DNA of 64,000 nt, taken from assembly GCF_027857615.1 (NCBI RefSeq), contig NZ_JAQIFT010000028.1:9940-73939 (forward strand), read 5' to 3'. Under the pieces are notes generated by a model. The model searched no databases. It worked only from the letters and a program-made list of their open reading frames with translations, and was not told the DNA's origin. A program made the position numbers and the translations under genes. The stretch is from Holtiella tumoricola. Its GTDB lineage: Bacteria > Bacillota > Clostridia > Lachnospirales > Cellulosilyticaceae. Shown here piece after piece: positions 8,743 to 18,165 of this stretch. Position 1 is the first letter of the stretch, and every line of letters begins with the position of its first letter.

Positions 8743-10665
8743 ATGCCTAAACTAACTTGGATTCAACATAAATTTGAAAGACATTATAAAAAGCATGCGC
8801 TTAAAAAAGAGCAGCAATTTTATCAAAATATGCTAAGAGGTAATGACTATAGAGGAACAGATGTTATCTTTAATCAAAATACACTAGGATGGCTTATTGT
8901 TATTGTAACTGTATTTTTACAGCTGATTTCTTTAGCAACAACTTTTGAAGGGAGTAAAGTATACTTTGGAGGTGTCAATTTACCTTTTGGATTAAGTGCA
9001 CCGCTTCTTTTTGCACTAGCTATTCAGCTAGTAGTATTTTGTATGAGCCATACTATAAGAAGACATTTTAAAATGTGGTTAGTTTTAATTATGTGTATGT
9101 CAACACTTTGCTCAACGTATTTCTCTTATATTGGTATTTATAATCATATCAATTCACCTGTAGATTACCTAGAAGAGCGTTACAAACAAATTTATGGCAG
9201 TATGACAGAAGAATATCAGCTGATTCGTGATCAATCTGAAAATGATATGAAAAGCTATGTGTTTGATATTTTTAGTGAGGTAGATAAAAGCTATAGTGCA
9301 TTAACAAAGCAAGTTGTTGAAAATGAGGCACTTAGTAAAAAATTAGATGGTATTAAAATTGAAACAGGAAAGATTAATGCTCAAACAAATGCATTAAGAA
9401 AACCTAATATTAATAATTATGGTGATAACCTAGATCAATATTATGCAGATATGGCAAAGTATAATGCTGCTGTAGGTAATATGATTACAGATACAACTAA
9501 GCAAGATGCAACGCTTAAAAATGAGTTGTATGAGCAAGAAGTACAAGCTATATTAGGTGGACAAACTAAGGATGCTTTTATAGAAGCAAGTATTGAAACA
9601 AAGACGACACAAGAACAAATAGGAAAGCTTGTAGTTTCAATGTATAACCTTATACAAGAACAGCAAGAGGGGGTTTTAGGAGAAGAAGGAAAAATCTTAA
9701 AAGTAGAAGAGCAGATTGCTGCAATTCAAGATTATGTCTTAGACTTTATCTTAACAGGTAAAGGGAATAGAAATATTTTCTCAACCGTATTAACGAACTT
9801 CCATACACAAGTGGTAGCGTTAAAAGGAGAGGGAACCCTACCAAAATTTAAGCAAGATCTCAATCATTATTTAATCTTAGCAGACAAAGAAGCTTCTATT
9901 ATGAAACCACTAGAAGAAGTTATGACTAGTGGTGTAACAGAAGAAGATGCGATGCAACTTTATACACAAATGCAATCAGAGATTAAAAGTGCTGCTTATA
10001 TTCTCAATCAAACGAAAGTATTAGAAAATCCTATAGATTTAACTTCACCAAGCTATGTAATGCATAACTTATATGTATTACCTATTAAAAATCTTTTAGA
10101 TCCAGGTGCTCAAAGAGCCATGGCATGGTTTTGTTTAGCATTTGCAGTCCTTATCGATGGACTAACATTACTGTTTGCCTTAATGCAAGGTAGAGAAAAG
10201 ACACCTCTTTTTGCTAAGTCTAACAAAGACATTGTAGGAAAGTCTAAAGAAGCAATAGAAGAGCTTCTTATTGCAACTTTAATGGCAGGAGATACCGAGA
10301 GTAAAGAAGGAGAGCGTCTACAAAACATGCTTATCCAATTAAAGTATTTCCTGGGACAATTTGAACTTATACCAGAAGGTATTGAAAGTGGTTATTCTAT
10401 GTGGTGCCCATTAAGTAAATTGGATAAATACAGTGGTTTTGTAGCTATATTGTGTCAGTTTAATTTAGGAAGTATTTTAACAAGAGAAGAAATGTATAAA
10501 CATAGAGGATTAGAGAACTTAACAGAAGAACAATACGTCTTAATAAAGACAAAGTTTGTAATCTGGGCAAATCAGAAGATGTCAGACCTCGCATTGAAGC
10601 TTGAGTATATTCAAAATCTACATGAGCTAGAGCAAGATTATTTATTAGAGGGGGATAGCATATAA
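8743..10665 (+). CDS. Large membrane protein with coiled-coil ectodomain, unknown
   Basis: I do not recognise a family. From the ATG at 8743 the protein has 640 residues: a basic cytoplasmic N-terminus, three membrane helices (about 42-62, 75-97 and 104-125), a long soluble region of about 330 residues rich in Gln, Glu, Lys and Asn with heptad-like stretches, a fourth helix near 463-485 (WFCLAFAVLIDGLTLLFALM) and a cytoplasmic tail of about 155 residues. With an even helix number the soluble region should lie outside the cell. The next gene starts on this gene's stop codon, so the two are coupled. A GTG at 8731 is an alternative start. Scaffold, sensor and secretion roles are all conceivable. 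Confidence 0.75.
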   Translation: MPKLTWIQHKFERHYKKHALKKEQQFYQNMLRGNDYRGTDVIFNQNTLGWLIVIVTVFLQLISLATTFEGSKVYFGGVNLPFGLSAPLLFALAIQLVVFCMSHTIRRHFKMWLVLIMCMSTLCSTYFSYIGIYNHINSPVDYLEERYKQIYGSMTEEYQLIRDQSENDMKSYVFDIFSEVDKSYSALTKQVVENEALSKKLDGIKIETGKINAQTNALRKPNINNYGDNLDQYYADMAKYNAAVGNMITDTTKQDATLKNELYEQEVQAILGGQTKDAFIEASIETKTTQEQIGKLVVSMYNLIQEQQEGVLGEEGKILKVEEQIAAIQDYVLDFILTGKGNRNIFSTVLTNFHTQVVALKGEGTLPKFKQDLNHYLILADKEASIMKPLEEVMTSGVTEEDAMQLYTQMQSEIKSAAYILNQTKVLENPIDLTSPSYVMHNLYVLPIKNLLDPGAQRAMAWFCLAFAVLIDGLTLLFALMQGREKTPLFAKSNKDIVGKSKEAIEELLIATLMAGDTESKEGERLQNMLIQLKYFLGQFELIPEGIESGYSMWCPLSKLDKYSGFVAILCQFNLGSILTREEMYKHRGLENLTEEQYVLIKTKFVIWANQKMSDLALKLEYIQNLHELEQDYLLEGDSI

Positions 10666-11387
10666 TGATTCTTATAGAATTTTTAGTCCTTTGTGTAGGG
10701 CTAACGGTGTTTATGATGCAACATACATTAAGAAGACGTATAAGTTTAGTGGGAAGCAAGGTGGTTTATTGGTGCACAATGCTTTTTGTAAGCTTAATGT
10801 TTAATAGTATTTTATATCATGCATATCCTATAAATTATAGATTAGGTAGTTATGCTAACTTGTCGACACTTTTCTTGTTGATAGGAATTATGTGTGGCTA
10901 TATTATTATTCAATTACTTTCACCATCTAGGCCTTATAAAAAGATAAAAGATAAAATTTGTAAAAATAATAAAAAGAAAGTTCTTAAGAAGGCATTACAT
11001 GATAGTGAGGTAGATACAGAAGAAATGATGATTAATCATTTAGAGGAAATAGAAGAACCGTCCCTTTCAGGTACATCAGAGAAAAATACTTACCTTAAGG
11101 AATTGCATTTTGAAACATTTTTAGAAACAATTTGTTGGCTTGCCATTATGTTTACGATTGCCTTAGAGCTATTTAATATGTTCATGGGGCAAATATTTAG
11201 AATAGAATTTATGGCAAATGAATTAAAAGATATTGTTTGTTTGATGATGATGCTAACCATTCCAATTATCCTTAGACAAATTATGTATTATCTTTATTCG
11301 GTAAGAGGAATTAAAGAAGAGCAAGATTTAAGTGAATTAGAAGTAAGCTTTTATCATAAGTTAAAAAAAAATCATAATAGATTATAA
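10665..11387 (+). CDS. Membrane protein, partner of the upstream coiled-coil protein, unknown
   Basis: 240 residues, not recognised. Three hydrophobic segments lie in the first 85 residues, then a strongly charged cytoplasmic stretch (about 88-145, lysine-rich and then acidic), then two more helices (about 150-172 and 182-210) and a charged tail. The start codon overlaps the last base of the upstream stop codon and the ribosome site GAGGGGG lies inside that gene, so the products are probably made in step and may form a complex. The pair is followed by a strong terminator, making a two-gene operon. No catalytic motif is visible in either protein. Confidence 0.75.
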   Translation: MILIEFLVLCVGLTVFMMQHTLRRRISLVGSKVVYWCTMLFVSLMFNSILYHAYPINYRLGSYANLSTLFLLIGIMCGYIIIQLLSPSRPYKKIKDKICKNNKKKVLKKALHDSEVDTEEMMINHLEEIEEPSLSGTSEKNTYLKELHFETFLETICWLAIMFTIALELFNMFMGQIFRIEFMANELKDIVCLMMMLTIPIILRQIMYYLYSVRGIKEEQDLSELEVSFYHKLKKNHNRL

Positions 11388-11404
11388 ATATTTTAAGTAA
11401 GTTT

Positions 11405-11456
11405 AAAGCCTAAGATATAGTAAGGATGCCTCCTCCTATATCTTAGGCTTTTTCTT
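11405..11456. terminator. Bidirectional terminator between convergent genes
   Basis: 15-bp stem (11406-11420 with 11436-11450), with a smaller AGGA/TCCT pairing inside the loop and a T-rich tail. It serves the membrane-protein pair on the plus strand and the ROK gene on the minus strand. Confidence 0.88.
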
Positions 11457-12291
11457 AAAGTATAAGACCAGATTTTATGTATTCTAATGCACCTAATGCG
11501 ACGATACGCTTAAGATCTTTAGGTGTTGTAATAGTACAAGCAGTGTACATATCTTTTAAAGTATACTGGCTAGCAGTTGATAGAGCGTGTTCTAGGTAGC
11601 CTGTGTAAGTAGAGGTGCTACCTCCTATTACGATGGTATCAGGATTGAAGAGATGAATAATGTTGGTAAGTGCTAGACCGAAGTAGTGTCCTGCTTTAGC
11701 GATGAGTGCAGTAGCAGAAGGGTCATTATTCTCTAGACGAGAGAGTAATGTAGGTGCATCACATTGAGCTAATCTTAAAATACCCATGCCTCCAGAGACG
11801 TCATCTAAGACAGTTGGACCATCTTCAGTTTGAATGACACAATACCCTAGTTCACCAGCAAATCCATGAGCACCAGTTATCATCTTACCCTTAGAATAGA
11901 CACCAATGGCAAGCCCTGAACCTGCCATAATAACAGCTAAGGTATCACTATCAGGATGATTGCTAATTTCACATACAGTAGCAGCTTTTACATCGTTGAT
12001 AAAGCGAATAGGAAAACGACCCTCACTAAAATAATCTACAGTTACGCCTGTAAGGTCACTCATATCTGATAACTCTACCATATAATCACCTTTAACTAGA
12101 CCAGGAATAGCCATACCAATACCTTCAGGGGTAAAAGGAAGTTCTTTTAAGAAGGCTTCAAGTTCTTCTTTAATACGTTCTTTGGGACAATCTAATCCTG
12201 TGAGTGCTCTTTTTTCGATGTAATGATTATCTACTACTGCACAAAAGTACATTTTTGTACAACCGATATCAACGCCTACATAATTGCTCAT
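11455..12291 (-). CDS. ROK-family protein, probable sugar kinase
   Basis: ROK (repressor/ORF/kinase) fold of 278 residues without an N-terminal DNA-binding domain, so a kinase rather than a repressor. The phosphate loop DIGCTKMYF lies at the start and the catalytic Asp in FINDVKAA near residue 100. The segment GAHGFAGELGY is the usual hexose-binding loop, but the zinc motif CxCGxxGC that follows in most glucokinases and NagK enzymes is absent, so this is the zinc-free subtype. The ATP-binding part is recognisable in the C-terminal third (IVIGGSTSTYTGYLE). It stands alone, convergent with the gene pair before it. The substrate sugar is not predictable. Confidence 0.85.
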   Translation of the reverse strand: MSNYVGVDIGCTKMYFCAVVDNHYIEKRALTGLDCPKERIKEELEAFLKELPFTPEGIGMAIPGLVKGDYMVELSDMSDLTGVTVDYFSEGRFPIRFINDVKAATVCEISNHPDSDTLAVIMAGSGLAIGVYSKGKMITGAHGFAGELGYCVIQTEDGPTVLDDVSGGMGILRLAQCDAPTLLSRLENNDPSATALIAKAGHYFGLALTNIIHLFNPDTIVIGGSTSTYTGYLEHALSTASQYTLKDMYTACTITTPKDLKRIVALGALEYIKSGLIL

Positions 12292-12519
12292 AATACTTCT
12301 CCTTTAAACGATGTAATAGTATAAGATTATTATAGGATATAAAAATAAAATAGGAATGGAATATCTTATATAATACATGTAAAAATTTAAGCAAAAATAA
12401 TAGAGGAATATATTTTCTAAAATTTATAAAATTTTATATAAAATATATTGAAAAATATTAGAGGGTAATATATTATTAAAAATTGTAGTGAAACTGTTGA
12501 AGCCTTAGGGGGAAAAGCT

Positions 12520-13479
12520 ATGGTATATGCATTTGCGTTTTTACTATCATTAGCCATTATGTTGGTAATCACGCCAGAACTTAGAAAGATTGCTTATAAA
12601 ATTGATTATGTGGAGAAACCAAAACAAGAGAATACGAGAAAAATCCATAAAGAGGCAAAACCGTACCTAGCAGCAGTAGGTATTTTTACAGTGTTTTGGA
12701 TTGTATATTTCTTGTTTAGCAAAGAACTTACTACAAAAACAATATGGATATTTATTAGTAGTTGTCTGATTTTTTTAGTAGGAATGATAGATGATTGGGT
12801 TAAAATTCGCGGAGGGGATCTAAAGGCTTGGCCTAAAATGATGATACAGGTGCTTGCTTGCATACTTGTATATGCAGGAGGTGTTCAATTTATAGGTTTT
12901 ACAAATCCTTTTAATGGGGGATATATTTTGCTACCTACAATGCTACAAGCAATCTTGACAGTAGTATGGATCTTTGGGGTAACAACGGTTATTAATTTTA
13001 CGGATGGGATGGATGGATTGGCAGGAGGCGTATCTTGTATTTCAGCCTTTACATTATTTATAGTAGCATGCGGTAAGGGTAATGCAAATGCTGCACTTAT
13101 GGGGATTATACTAGTAGGTGTATGCCTAGGATATGTAAGATACAATAAGTTTCCTGCAAAAATTTTAATGGGAGATGCAGGTGCTACGTTTTTAGGCTTT
13201 ATGCTTGCTATTATCTCATTAGATGGAGCTTTTAAGCAGGCAACAATTATATCTATATTCATACCAATATTAGCACTTGGGCTACCTATATTTGATAATT
13301 TGTATGTTATGTATATGAGAATGAAACAAGGTAAACCACTTTATGTAGGGGATACAAGTCAAGTACATTTTAGACTTGTACAAAATGGTTTAACACAAAA
13401 GCAGGCAGTCCAGGTTCTATACTTAGTAAGTATGTGCCTTAATTTAAGTGCAATTATACTATTTATGTTAAAAATTTAA
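12520..13479 (+). CDS. tagO: Undecaprenyl-phosphate sugar-1-phosphate transferase (MraY/WecA/TagO family)
   Basis: Polytopic membrane enzyme, 319 residues with about ten hydrophobic segments, that loads a sugar-1-phosphate onto undecaprenyl phosphate as the first step of wall teichoic acid or polysaccharide synthesis. Family motifs are in order: the DDW loop in VGMIDDWVKIRG (about 87-98), the catalytic NFTDGMDGLAGG (about 160-171), GDAGATFLGF (about 225-234) and the HFRL loop (about 284-287). These match WecA/TagO rather than MraY, which has HHH motifs. It is a single gene with a terminator behind. The 228 bases before it are very AT-rich and show no gene. The donor, normally UDP-GlcNAc, is inferred from the family. 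Confidence 0.88.
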   Translation: MVYAFAFLLSLAIMLVITPELRKIAYKIDYVEKPKQENTRKIHKEAKPYLAAVGIFTVFWIVYFLFSKELTTKTIWIFISSCLIFLVGMIDDWVKIRGGDLKAWPKMMIQVLACILVYAGGVQFIGFTNPFNGGYILLPTMLQAILTVVWIFGVTTVINFTDGMDGLAGGVSCISAFTLFIVACGKGNANAALMGIILVGVCLGYVRYNKFPAKILMGDAGATFLGFMLAIISLDGAFKQATIISIFIPILALGLPIFDNLYVMYMRMKQGKPLYVGDTSQVHFRLVQNGLTQKQAVQVLYLVSMCLNLSAIILFMLKI

Positions 13480-13512
13480 GATATCTAAACTTAATAATAA
13501 TAAATTAAATAA

Positions 13513-13543
13513 AAAAGGAGGCATGTATAGTGCCTCCTTTTAG
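13513..13543 (+). terminator. Rho-independent terminator after the tagO-like gene
   Basis: AAAAGGAGGCA pairs with TGCCTCCTTTT around a 7-base loop. Confidence 0.88.
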
Positions 13544-13698
13544 TAGGTGGTACATAAATCAATTAATAATAAGTATTAAAAACTGAATTCATTGTTAGAA
13601 TGTAAAGATTCTGTTGTGTACAATTTACAATTATAATTTTATGTATTTGTGTTTATAATTTACATTGTGTTAAAAATATAAAAATTGTAGGAGTAACT

Positions 13699-14670
13699 AT
13701 GAAAAAAATATTAAAAAAATTAATAGTAGGAACACTTTTAGGAACAATGCTATTAGGTGTAGCAGGATGTAGCAGTACACCATTAACAGAAGGGGCTGAA
13801 GAAGGGAGCAAGACATCCATTACAAATATTGTTGCTTTTGGAGATAGCTTTTCAGATAATGGTGGTGCTAATAGAGTATCTACAGCGATTGTAGAAGCTG
13901 GCACAGAAGAAAAGGCTTTTATTAAACCAGGTGATCTTTACTGGGAAAATCGTTATTCAAATGGAAAAACATTTATTGAAGTGGCATCAGAGTTAGCAGG
14001 TTTACCACTTACTAACTATGCTGTAGGTGGTGCAACAAGTGGTTATGAAAATTATTCAGAATGGATGGATAGTCAAGGTGGTACAGGTGTCCTAGGACAA
14101 ATTGAACAGTATGCAGCTTCTTTAAATGGAGAACAAGCAGATGGAACTACACTTTTCTATATCTTTGGTGGGCTTAATGACTATTTCAAATTTGTTGATT
14201 ATAGTTTAGAAGGAACAGTTGAAGGTGTTGGAAATCAAGTTGTGGCTAATATTGAAGCAGCAGTAAGAAATTTAGCAGAAGTAGGTGCTAAAAACTTCCT
14301 TATTCCTTATGCTTTTGATACAGCATATATCCCTTATGAAATTACAGAAGGACGTCAAGAATATGCTAAAGATTATGCCAAAACAGTAAATGCACAATTA
14401 CCAGAACTTGTAGAGGCACTTTCAGCAGAATTAGGCTTAAATATTACAACGTATGATATCACAAAAACAATAGAGGATATTGTATCGAATACAGATAAAT
14501 ATGGTATTACAGAGTTCGTTAATGTAGTACAACCAACATGGCCAGAAGTATTACCGGCTGTTACAGAAAATGTAGAGAGCTATATGTTCTATGATGAATG
14601 GCATCCAACAGCAGCTACACACAAAATTATTGGTGAAGCTTTATACCAAGAAATTAAAAATATTCAATAA
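13699..14670 (+). CDS. SGNH/GDSL-family esterase or lipase, lipoprotein
   Basis: Exported hydrolase of 323 residues. A basic, hydrophobic signal ends in the lipobox LLGVAGC, so Cys24 is lipidated and the enzyme is anchored on the outer face of the membrane. The catalytic blocks are visible: AFGDSF with nucleophile Ser50, the Asn block GGLNDY near residue 158, and DEWHP near 298 with the Asp-His pair of the triad. The overall layout resembles phospholipase/lecithinase-type SGNH enzymes, but the ester substrate is unknown. Monocistronic: an intergenic promoter region of 155 bases before, a strong terminator behind shared with nanA on the other strand. Confidence 0.9.
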   Translation: MKKILKKLIVGTLLGTMLLGVAGCSSTPLTEGAEEGSKTSITNIVAFGDSFSDNGGANRVSTAIVEAGTEEKAFIKPGDLYWENRYSNGKTFIEVASELAGLPLTNYAVGGATSGYENYSEWMDSQGGTGVLGQIEQYAASLNGEQADGTTLFYIFGGLNDYFKFVDYSLEGTVEGVGNQVVANIEAAVRNLAEVGAKNFLIPYAFDTAYIPYEITEGRQEYAKDYAKTVNAQLPELVEALSAELGLNITTYDITKTIEDIVSNTDKYGITEFVNVVQPTWPEVLPAVTENVESYMFYDEWHPTAATHKIIGEALYQEIKNIQ

Positions 14671-14672
14671 AT

Positions 14673-14712
14673 AAAAAGAGAACATTGCATGAGCAATGTT
14701 CTCTTTTTATTT
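14673..14712. terminator. Bidirectional terminator between GDSL gene and nanA
   Basis: Perfect 16-bp stem AAAAAGAGAACATTGC with its complement around ATGA. The A and T runs on both sides let it work in both directions. Confidence 0.92.
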
Positions 14713-14728
14713 TAGGCTAATGAATAGA

Positions 14729-15646
14729 TTATACATTTTTCCATTCTTCAATTGTAGCTCTGATATCATTGAAAAGAGTAATGATGGCTGGATCTTTTTC
14801 ATCAACTGGTAAGAAAGGAAGTCTAGGGTCACCAATATTGCAACCATCCATTCTAATAATTGTTTTGCAAGCACCATACATAGATGGGAAACTGCATAAA
14901 CGGTAGATTAGATGAGTGATTTTGTTTTGAAGCACTTGTGCTTTAGCAATTTCATTACGTCTAATTAAATCTTCAAGTTTTAAGTAGAGTTCTGGCATAG
15001 CACCATATGTACCGCCGATACCTGCATCAGCACCCATAAGACGACCCGCTAAGTATTGTTCATCAGGGCCATTAAAAACGATAAAGTCTTTTCCGCCGGC
15101 TTCTTTGAAGCGAAGGATATCATGACAAGGTTCAGATGAATTTTTAACCCCAGCAACACGTTCGTTTTCTAACATTCTATTGAAAAGTGTCATAGAGAGA
15201 TTGAAACCTGTAAGTTGAGGGATGTTATAGATAAAGAAAGGAAGGTCAGCAGCTTCTGTAATTGTTGTCCAATGACGATATACGCTTTCTTCACTTGGTC
15301 TATAGTAAACGCAAGGTACAGCTGATGTTGCAGCAGCACCGGCACTTTCAGCATGTTTAGCAAGCTCAGCAGCGTGTCTGCTAGATGGTGTGCCTACATG
15401 TACGATAATGTTCATTTCATTTCCAGCTTCTTCGGTAACAGCTTCAACAACTTGTTTACGTTCATTATCATCAAGTAAGAAGCCTTCTCCAGTACTTCCA
15501 CAAACATAAAGACTCTTAACACCTTTATTAATATAGTAGCGAGTGAGTGCTTTAGCCGCTTTTAAATCAATATCACCACAAGCATTAAATGGTGTATTAA
15601 GTGCAACTGTGACATTTCTAAAGCGTGAAGTTTCGTATTTGGACAT
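14729..15646 (-). CDS. nanA: N-acetylneuraminate lyase
   Basis: Cleaves sialic acid (Neu5Ac) to N-acetylmannosamine and pyruvate in the cytoplasm; a TIM-barrel Schiff-base aldolase of 305 residues, the usual length. Visible signatures are NTPFNACGDID near the start, GSTGEGFLLDDNER (about 48-61) that binds the pyruvate carboxylate, the Tyr of YNIPQLTG, and the Schiff-base Lys in RVAGVKNSS. I start it at the ATG at 15646, behind TAGGAGGG; the upstream 45 codons in frame are AT-rich and unlike protein. It is transcribed away from the nanE operon, so both probably share a control region. The 300 bases between hold no gene. Confidence 0.95.
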   Translation of the reverse strand: MSKYETSRFRNVTVALNTPFNACGDIDLKAAKALTRYYINKGVKSLYVCGSTGEGFLLDDNERKQVVEAVTEEAGNEMNIIVHVGTPSSRHAAELAKHAESAGAAATSAVPCVYYRPSEESVYRHWTTITEAADLPFFIYNIPQLTGFNLSMTLFNRMLENERVAGVKNSSEPCHDILRFKEAGGKDFIVFNGPDEQYLAGRLMGADAGIGGTYGAMPELYLKLEDLIRRNEIAKAQVLQNKITHLIYRLCSFPSMYGACKTIIRMDGCNIGDPRLPFLPVDEKDPAIITLFNDIRATIEEWKNV

Positions 15647-15850
15647 GTTAAACCCTCCTAGGATATTTATATGAATAATTAAATAACTTTTTACTATAGT
15701 ATCATTCTTAAAAAAGGAAATCAATAAAAAAAGAAAATTTTGTTCATTTTTTTGAGAAAATAAGAATAAAAAAAATATCATCCATTATATATGTAATATA
15801 AACAAATTTAAAATGGAAAAGACAAGTTATTAATAAAAAGTGCTTAATTT

Positions 15851-15890
15851 ATGAAAAAAATTTCCAAAAAACTATTGAAAAAATTTTTCT
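15851..15890. promoter_or_regulatory. Candidate RpiR operators and promoter before nanE
   Basis: Two GAAA-A/T-TTTC dyads lie close together (near 15853-15864 and 15878-15890). The second overlaps a possible -35 (TTGAAA at 15875) with an A/T-rich -10 near 15898-15904. RpiR-type regulators often bind GAAA/TTTC dyads, and an RpiR gene closes this operon. In an AT-rich region such matches come easily, so confidence is low. Confidence 0.35.
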
Positions 15891-15946
15891 TTATGTTATT
15901 ATAAATTCAGAAGATATAAACAAATATTAAATAAGGGGGATAACCT

Positions 15947-16630
15947 ATGGATCACTCCGTACTATATAAAGTCAAAGGTGGACTTATTGTTTCATGTCAA
16001 GCACTTGAACATGAACCATTACATAGCTCTTATATTATGGGAAGAATGGCATATGCAGCTAAGCTGGGAGGTGCTGTAGGGATACGCGCTAATACAGTTG
16101 AAGATATAAGGGAAATTAAAAAAACGGTCGATTTACCTATTATAGGGATCATTAAACAACAATATGGAGATTGTAACGTGTACATCACACCTACTATAAA
16201 GGAAGTAGATGCATTAGTGGAATGTGGAGTAGACATCATTGCAATAGATGCAACAAAAAGAGAAAGACCTGATGGTAAGACATTGGATGAGTCTTTCAAA
16301 GAAATCAGAGAAAAATATCCAGACCAATTATTCATGGCGGATTGTTCTACATATGAAGAAGGTATACATGCAGCTGAGATAGGATTTGACCTAATTGGTA
16401 CAACGATGCATGGCTATACAGACTATACACAAGGAGCTACTTTACCTAACTTTGATCTCATAGGGTCATTAGTTAGAGACTGTGGCAAGCCTGTGATAGC
16501 AGAAGGGGGCATCTGGTGCCCAGAAGATCTAAGAAAGGCTATTGATACAGGAGCCTTAACAGCGGTTGTGGGAACAGCCATTACAAGACCAATGGACATT
16601 ACAAAGCGTTACGTAGAAGCATTGCAATAA
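15947..16630 (+). CDS. nanE: N-acetylmannosamine-6-phosphate 2-epimerase
   Basis: Converts ManNAc-6-P to GlcNAc-6-P, the third step of sialic acid breakdown after NanA and NanK. A TIM barrel of 227 residues, normal for the family. Recognisable parts are LIVSCQALEHEPLH at the start, IIGIIKQQYGD and the phosphate-binding GGIWCPEDLRKAIDTGA near the end, with the catalytic Lys in the IIKQ segment. It is the first gene of a long plus-strand operon whose later genes supply the transporter, kinase and regulator. ATG start behind AAGGGGG. Confidence 0.95.
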   Translation: MDHSVLYKVKGGLIVSCQALEHEPLHSSYIMGRMAYAAKLGGAVGIRANTVEDIREIKKTVDLPIIGIIKQQYGDCNVYITPTIKEVDALVECGVDIIAIDATKRERPDGKTLDESFKEIREKYPDQLFMADCSTYEEGIHAAEIGFDLIGTTMHGYTDYTQGATLPNFDLIGSLVRDCGKPVIAEGGIWCPEDLRKAIDTGALTAVVGTAITRPMDITKRYVEALQ

Positions 16631-16707
16631 TAAGTAGTTAGCCTAAAGGATCTAACAGATTGAATCTGTGATCAATATACGAATTTTATTCTAAGGGGGA
16701 TAAATTT

Positions 16708-18078
16708 ATGAAAAAAGCTTTCGCATTATTATTAACATTAGCAGTTTCTTTAACAACGTTTGTAGGATGTGGAACAGCAGCGGAGACATCAAAACCTGCA
16801 AATAATGAATCACAAAGCAGTTCATCAGAAAAGGATTCCTCACAAAAGGAAGAAGTAAAGACAGAAGAGCCTGTAGAAATTACATGGTGGAACTTCCCTA
16901 ACTTTGCACCAATAGATGATACAGCAGGAAAGTATGAAGAAGGTATTATCCAAGCGTTCAATGAGAAATATCCAAACATTAAAGTAAACATGGAAATGAT
17001 TGATTTTGCATCTGGTCCAGAAAAAATCACGAATGCAATCCAAGGTGGTACCGTATGTGATGTACTCTTTGATGCACCAGGACGAATCATTTCTTACGCT
17101 AAAGATGGTGTGTTAGCTGACGTAAATAGTATGTTCACAGATGAATTTATAAAAGACGTAAACAATGATAATATTATTAATGCTTCAAAAGTAGGAGATG
17201 ATTATTTCATGTATCCTATTTCTTCAGCTCCTTTCTTAATGGCATTTAATAAGGATATGTTAGAAAAACATGGATTATTAGATATGATTAACCTAGAAGG
17301 AGATAGAACTTGGACAGTAGATGAATATAAAGCACTTTTAGCAGCACTTAAAGAAAAGGGTGAAAAAGGTGCAGTAGTATACTGTGTATCTCAAGGTGGA
17401 GACCAAGGTCCTAGAGCATTTATTTCTAACTTAGCAGGAACACCTATTACAAATGATGCACTTACAGAGTACACAATTAATAGTGAGGGTGGTATTGAAG
17501 CTTTAGCATTTGTTAAAGATGCAGTAGATTCAGGTCTCTTACTAAATGGTAGTGCCCTTGATGGTACAGCATCTATCGAAGAATTTACATCAGGACGTGT
17601 ATCTCATACTATTCTTTTCAGTCCTGGTGTTTATAATAATAACAAAGCAAATATGGACTTTGAACCAATCTTTGTTCCATTCCCAACTCCAGCAGGTCAA
17701 GAGCCAGAACTTGAATACCTTATCGATGGTTTCTGTATCTTTAATAATGGAGATGAAGCGAAAATCGAAGCTTCTAAACTTCTTATTGATTTCATTTGTA
17801 ATGATCCAACATGGGGACCAAAAAATGTTAAACAAACAGCAACATTCCCGGTTCGTGGATCATATGGCAACCTCTATGAAGGTGATGACAACATGACTTA
17901 CTTAGCTAATTTAACAAAATACTATGGCACATATTACAACACAATTGATGGTTTTGCAGAAATGAGAACTTACTGGTTCCCAATGATGCAAGCAGTACTT
18001 GCAGGAGATAAAACTCCAGAAGCAGCTCTTAATGACTTTGTAAGTTACTCAAACCAATCAATCCAAAATGCTCAATAA
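16708..18078 (+). CDS. Extracellular sugar-binding lipoprotein of an ABC importer (CUT1)
   Basis: Solute receptor anchored on the outside of the membrane, 456 residues. The signal ends in the lipobox TFVGC (lipidated Cys21), followed by a Ser/Lys/Glu-rich linker (about 24-55). The mature part begins with the typical EITWWNFPNF strand and shows the family 1 solute-binding fold. Its place between nanE and two permease genes, and the sialic acid genes around, make sialic acid or a related amino sugar the likely ligand. No ATPase gene is in the cluster, so a shared MsmX-type ATPase encoded elsewhere is likely. ATG start behind AAGGGGGAT. Confidence 0.92.
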   Translation: MKKAFALLLTLAVSLTTFVGCGTAAETSKPANNESQSSSSEKDSSQKEEVKTEEPVEITWWNFPNFAPIDDTAGKYEEGIIQAFNEKYPNIKVNMEMIDFASGPEKITNAIQGGTVCDVLFDAPGRIISYAKDGVLADVNSMFTDEFIKDVNNDNIINASKVGDDYFMYPISSAPFLMAFNKDMLEKHGLLDMINLEGDRTWTVDEYKALLAALKEKGEKGAVVYCVSQGGDQGPRAFISNLAGTPITNDALTEYTINSEGGIEALAFVKDAVDSGLLLNGSALDGTASIEEFTSGRVSHTILFSPGVYNNNKANMDFEPIFVPFPTPAGQEPELEYLIDGFCIFNNGDEAKIEASKLLIDFICNDPTWGPKNVKQTATFPVRGSYGNLYEGDDNMTYLANLTKYYGTYYNTIDGFAEMRTYWFPMMQAVLAGDKTPEAALNDFVSYSNQSIQNAQ

Positions 18079-18093
18079 TAAGTAAGTTTAAAG

Positions 18094-18132
18094 GGCTGTC
18101 GTGAAATAAGATTTAAGTATTTTACGGCAGCC
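18094..18132 (+). other. Intra-operon stem-loop between binding protein and permeases
   Basis: 15-bp stem (18094-18108 with 18118-18132, some G-U pairs) without a T-run behind. It fits an mRNA-stabilising or partial-stop hairpin that leaves more binding protein than permease. Seen directly; the role is inferred from similar operons. Confidence 0.6.
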
Positions 18133-18165
18133 TATTAAGGAAAATCACCGAATAGGAGTGTGACT

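Noticed and set aside
15647..15781. 45 extra codons before nanA
   Set aside because: AT-rich, Phe/Leu/Ile-rich sequence in the promoter region; the ATG at 15646 has a strong TAGGAGGG site.
17546..17896. Plus-strand 116-residue frame within the binding-protein gene
   Set aside because: It is an out-of-frame shadow of a well supported gene and has no ribosome site.
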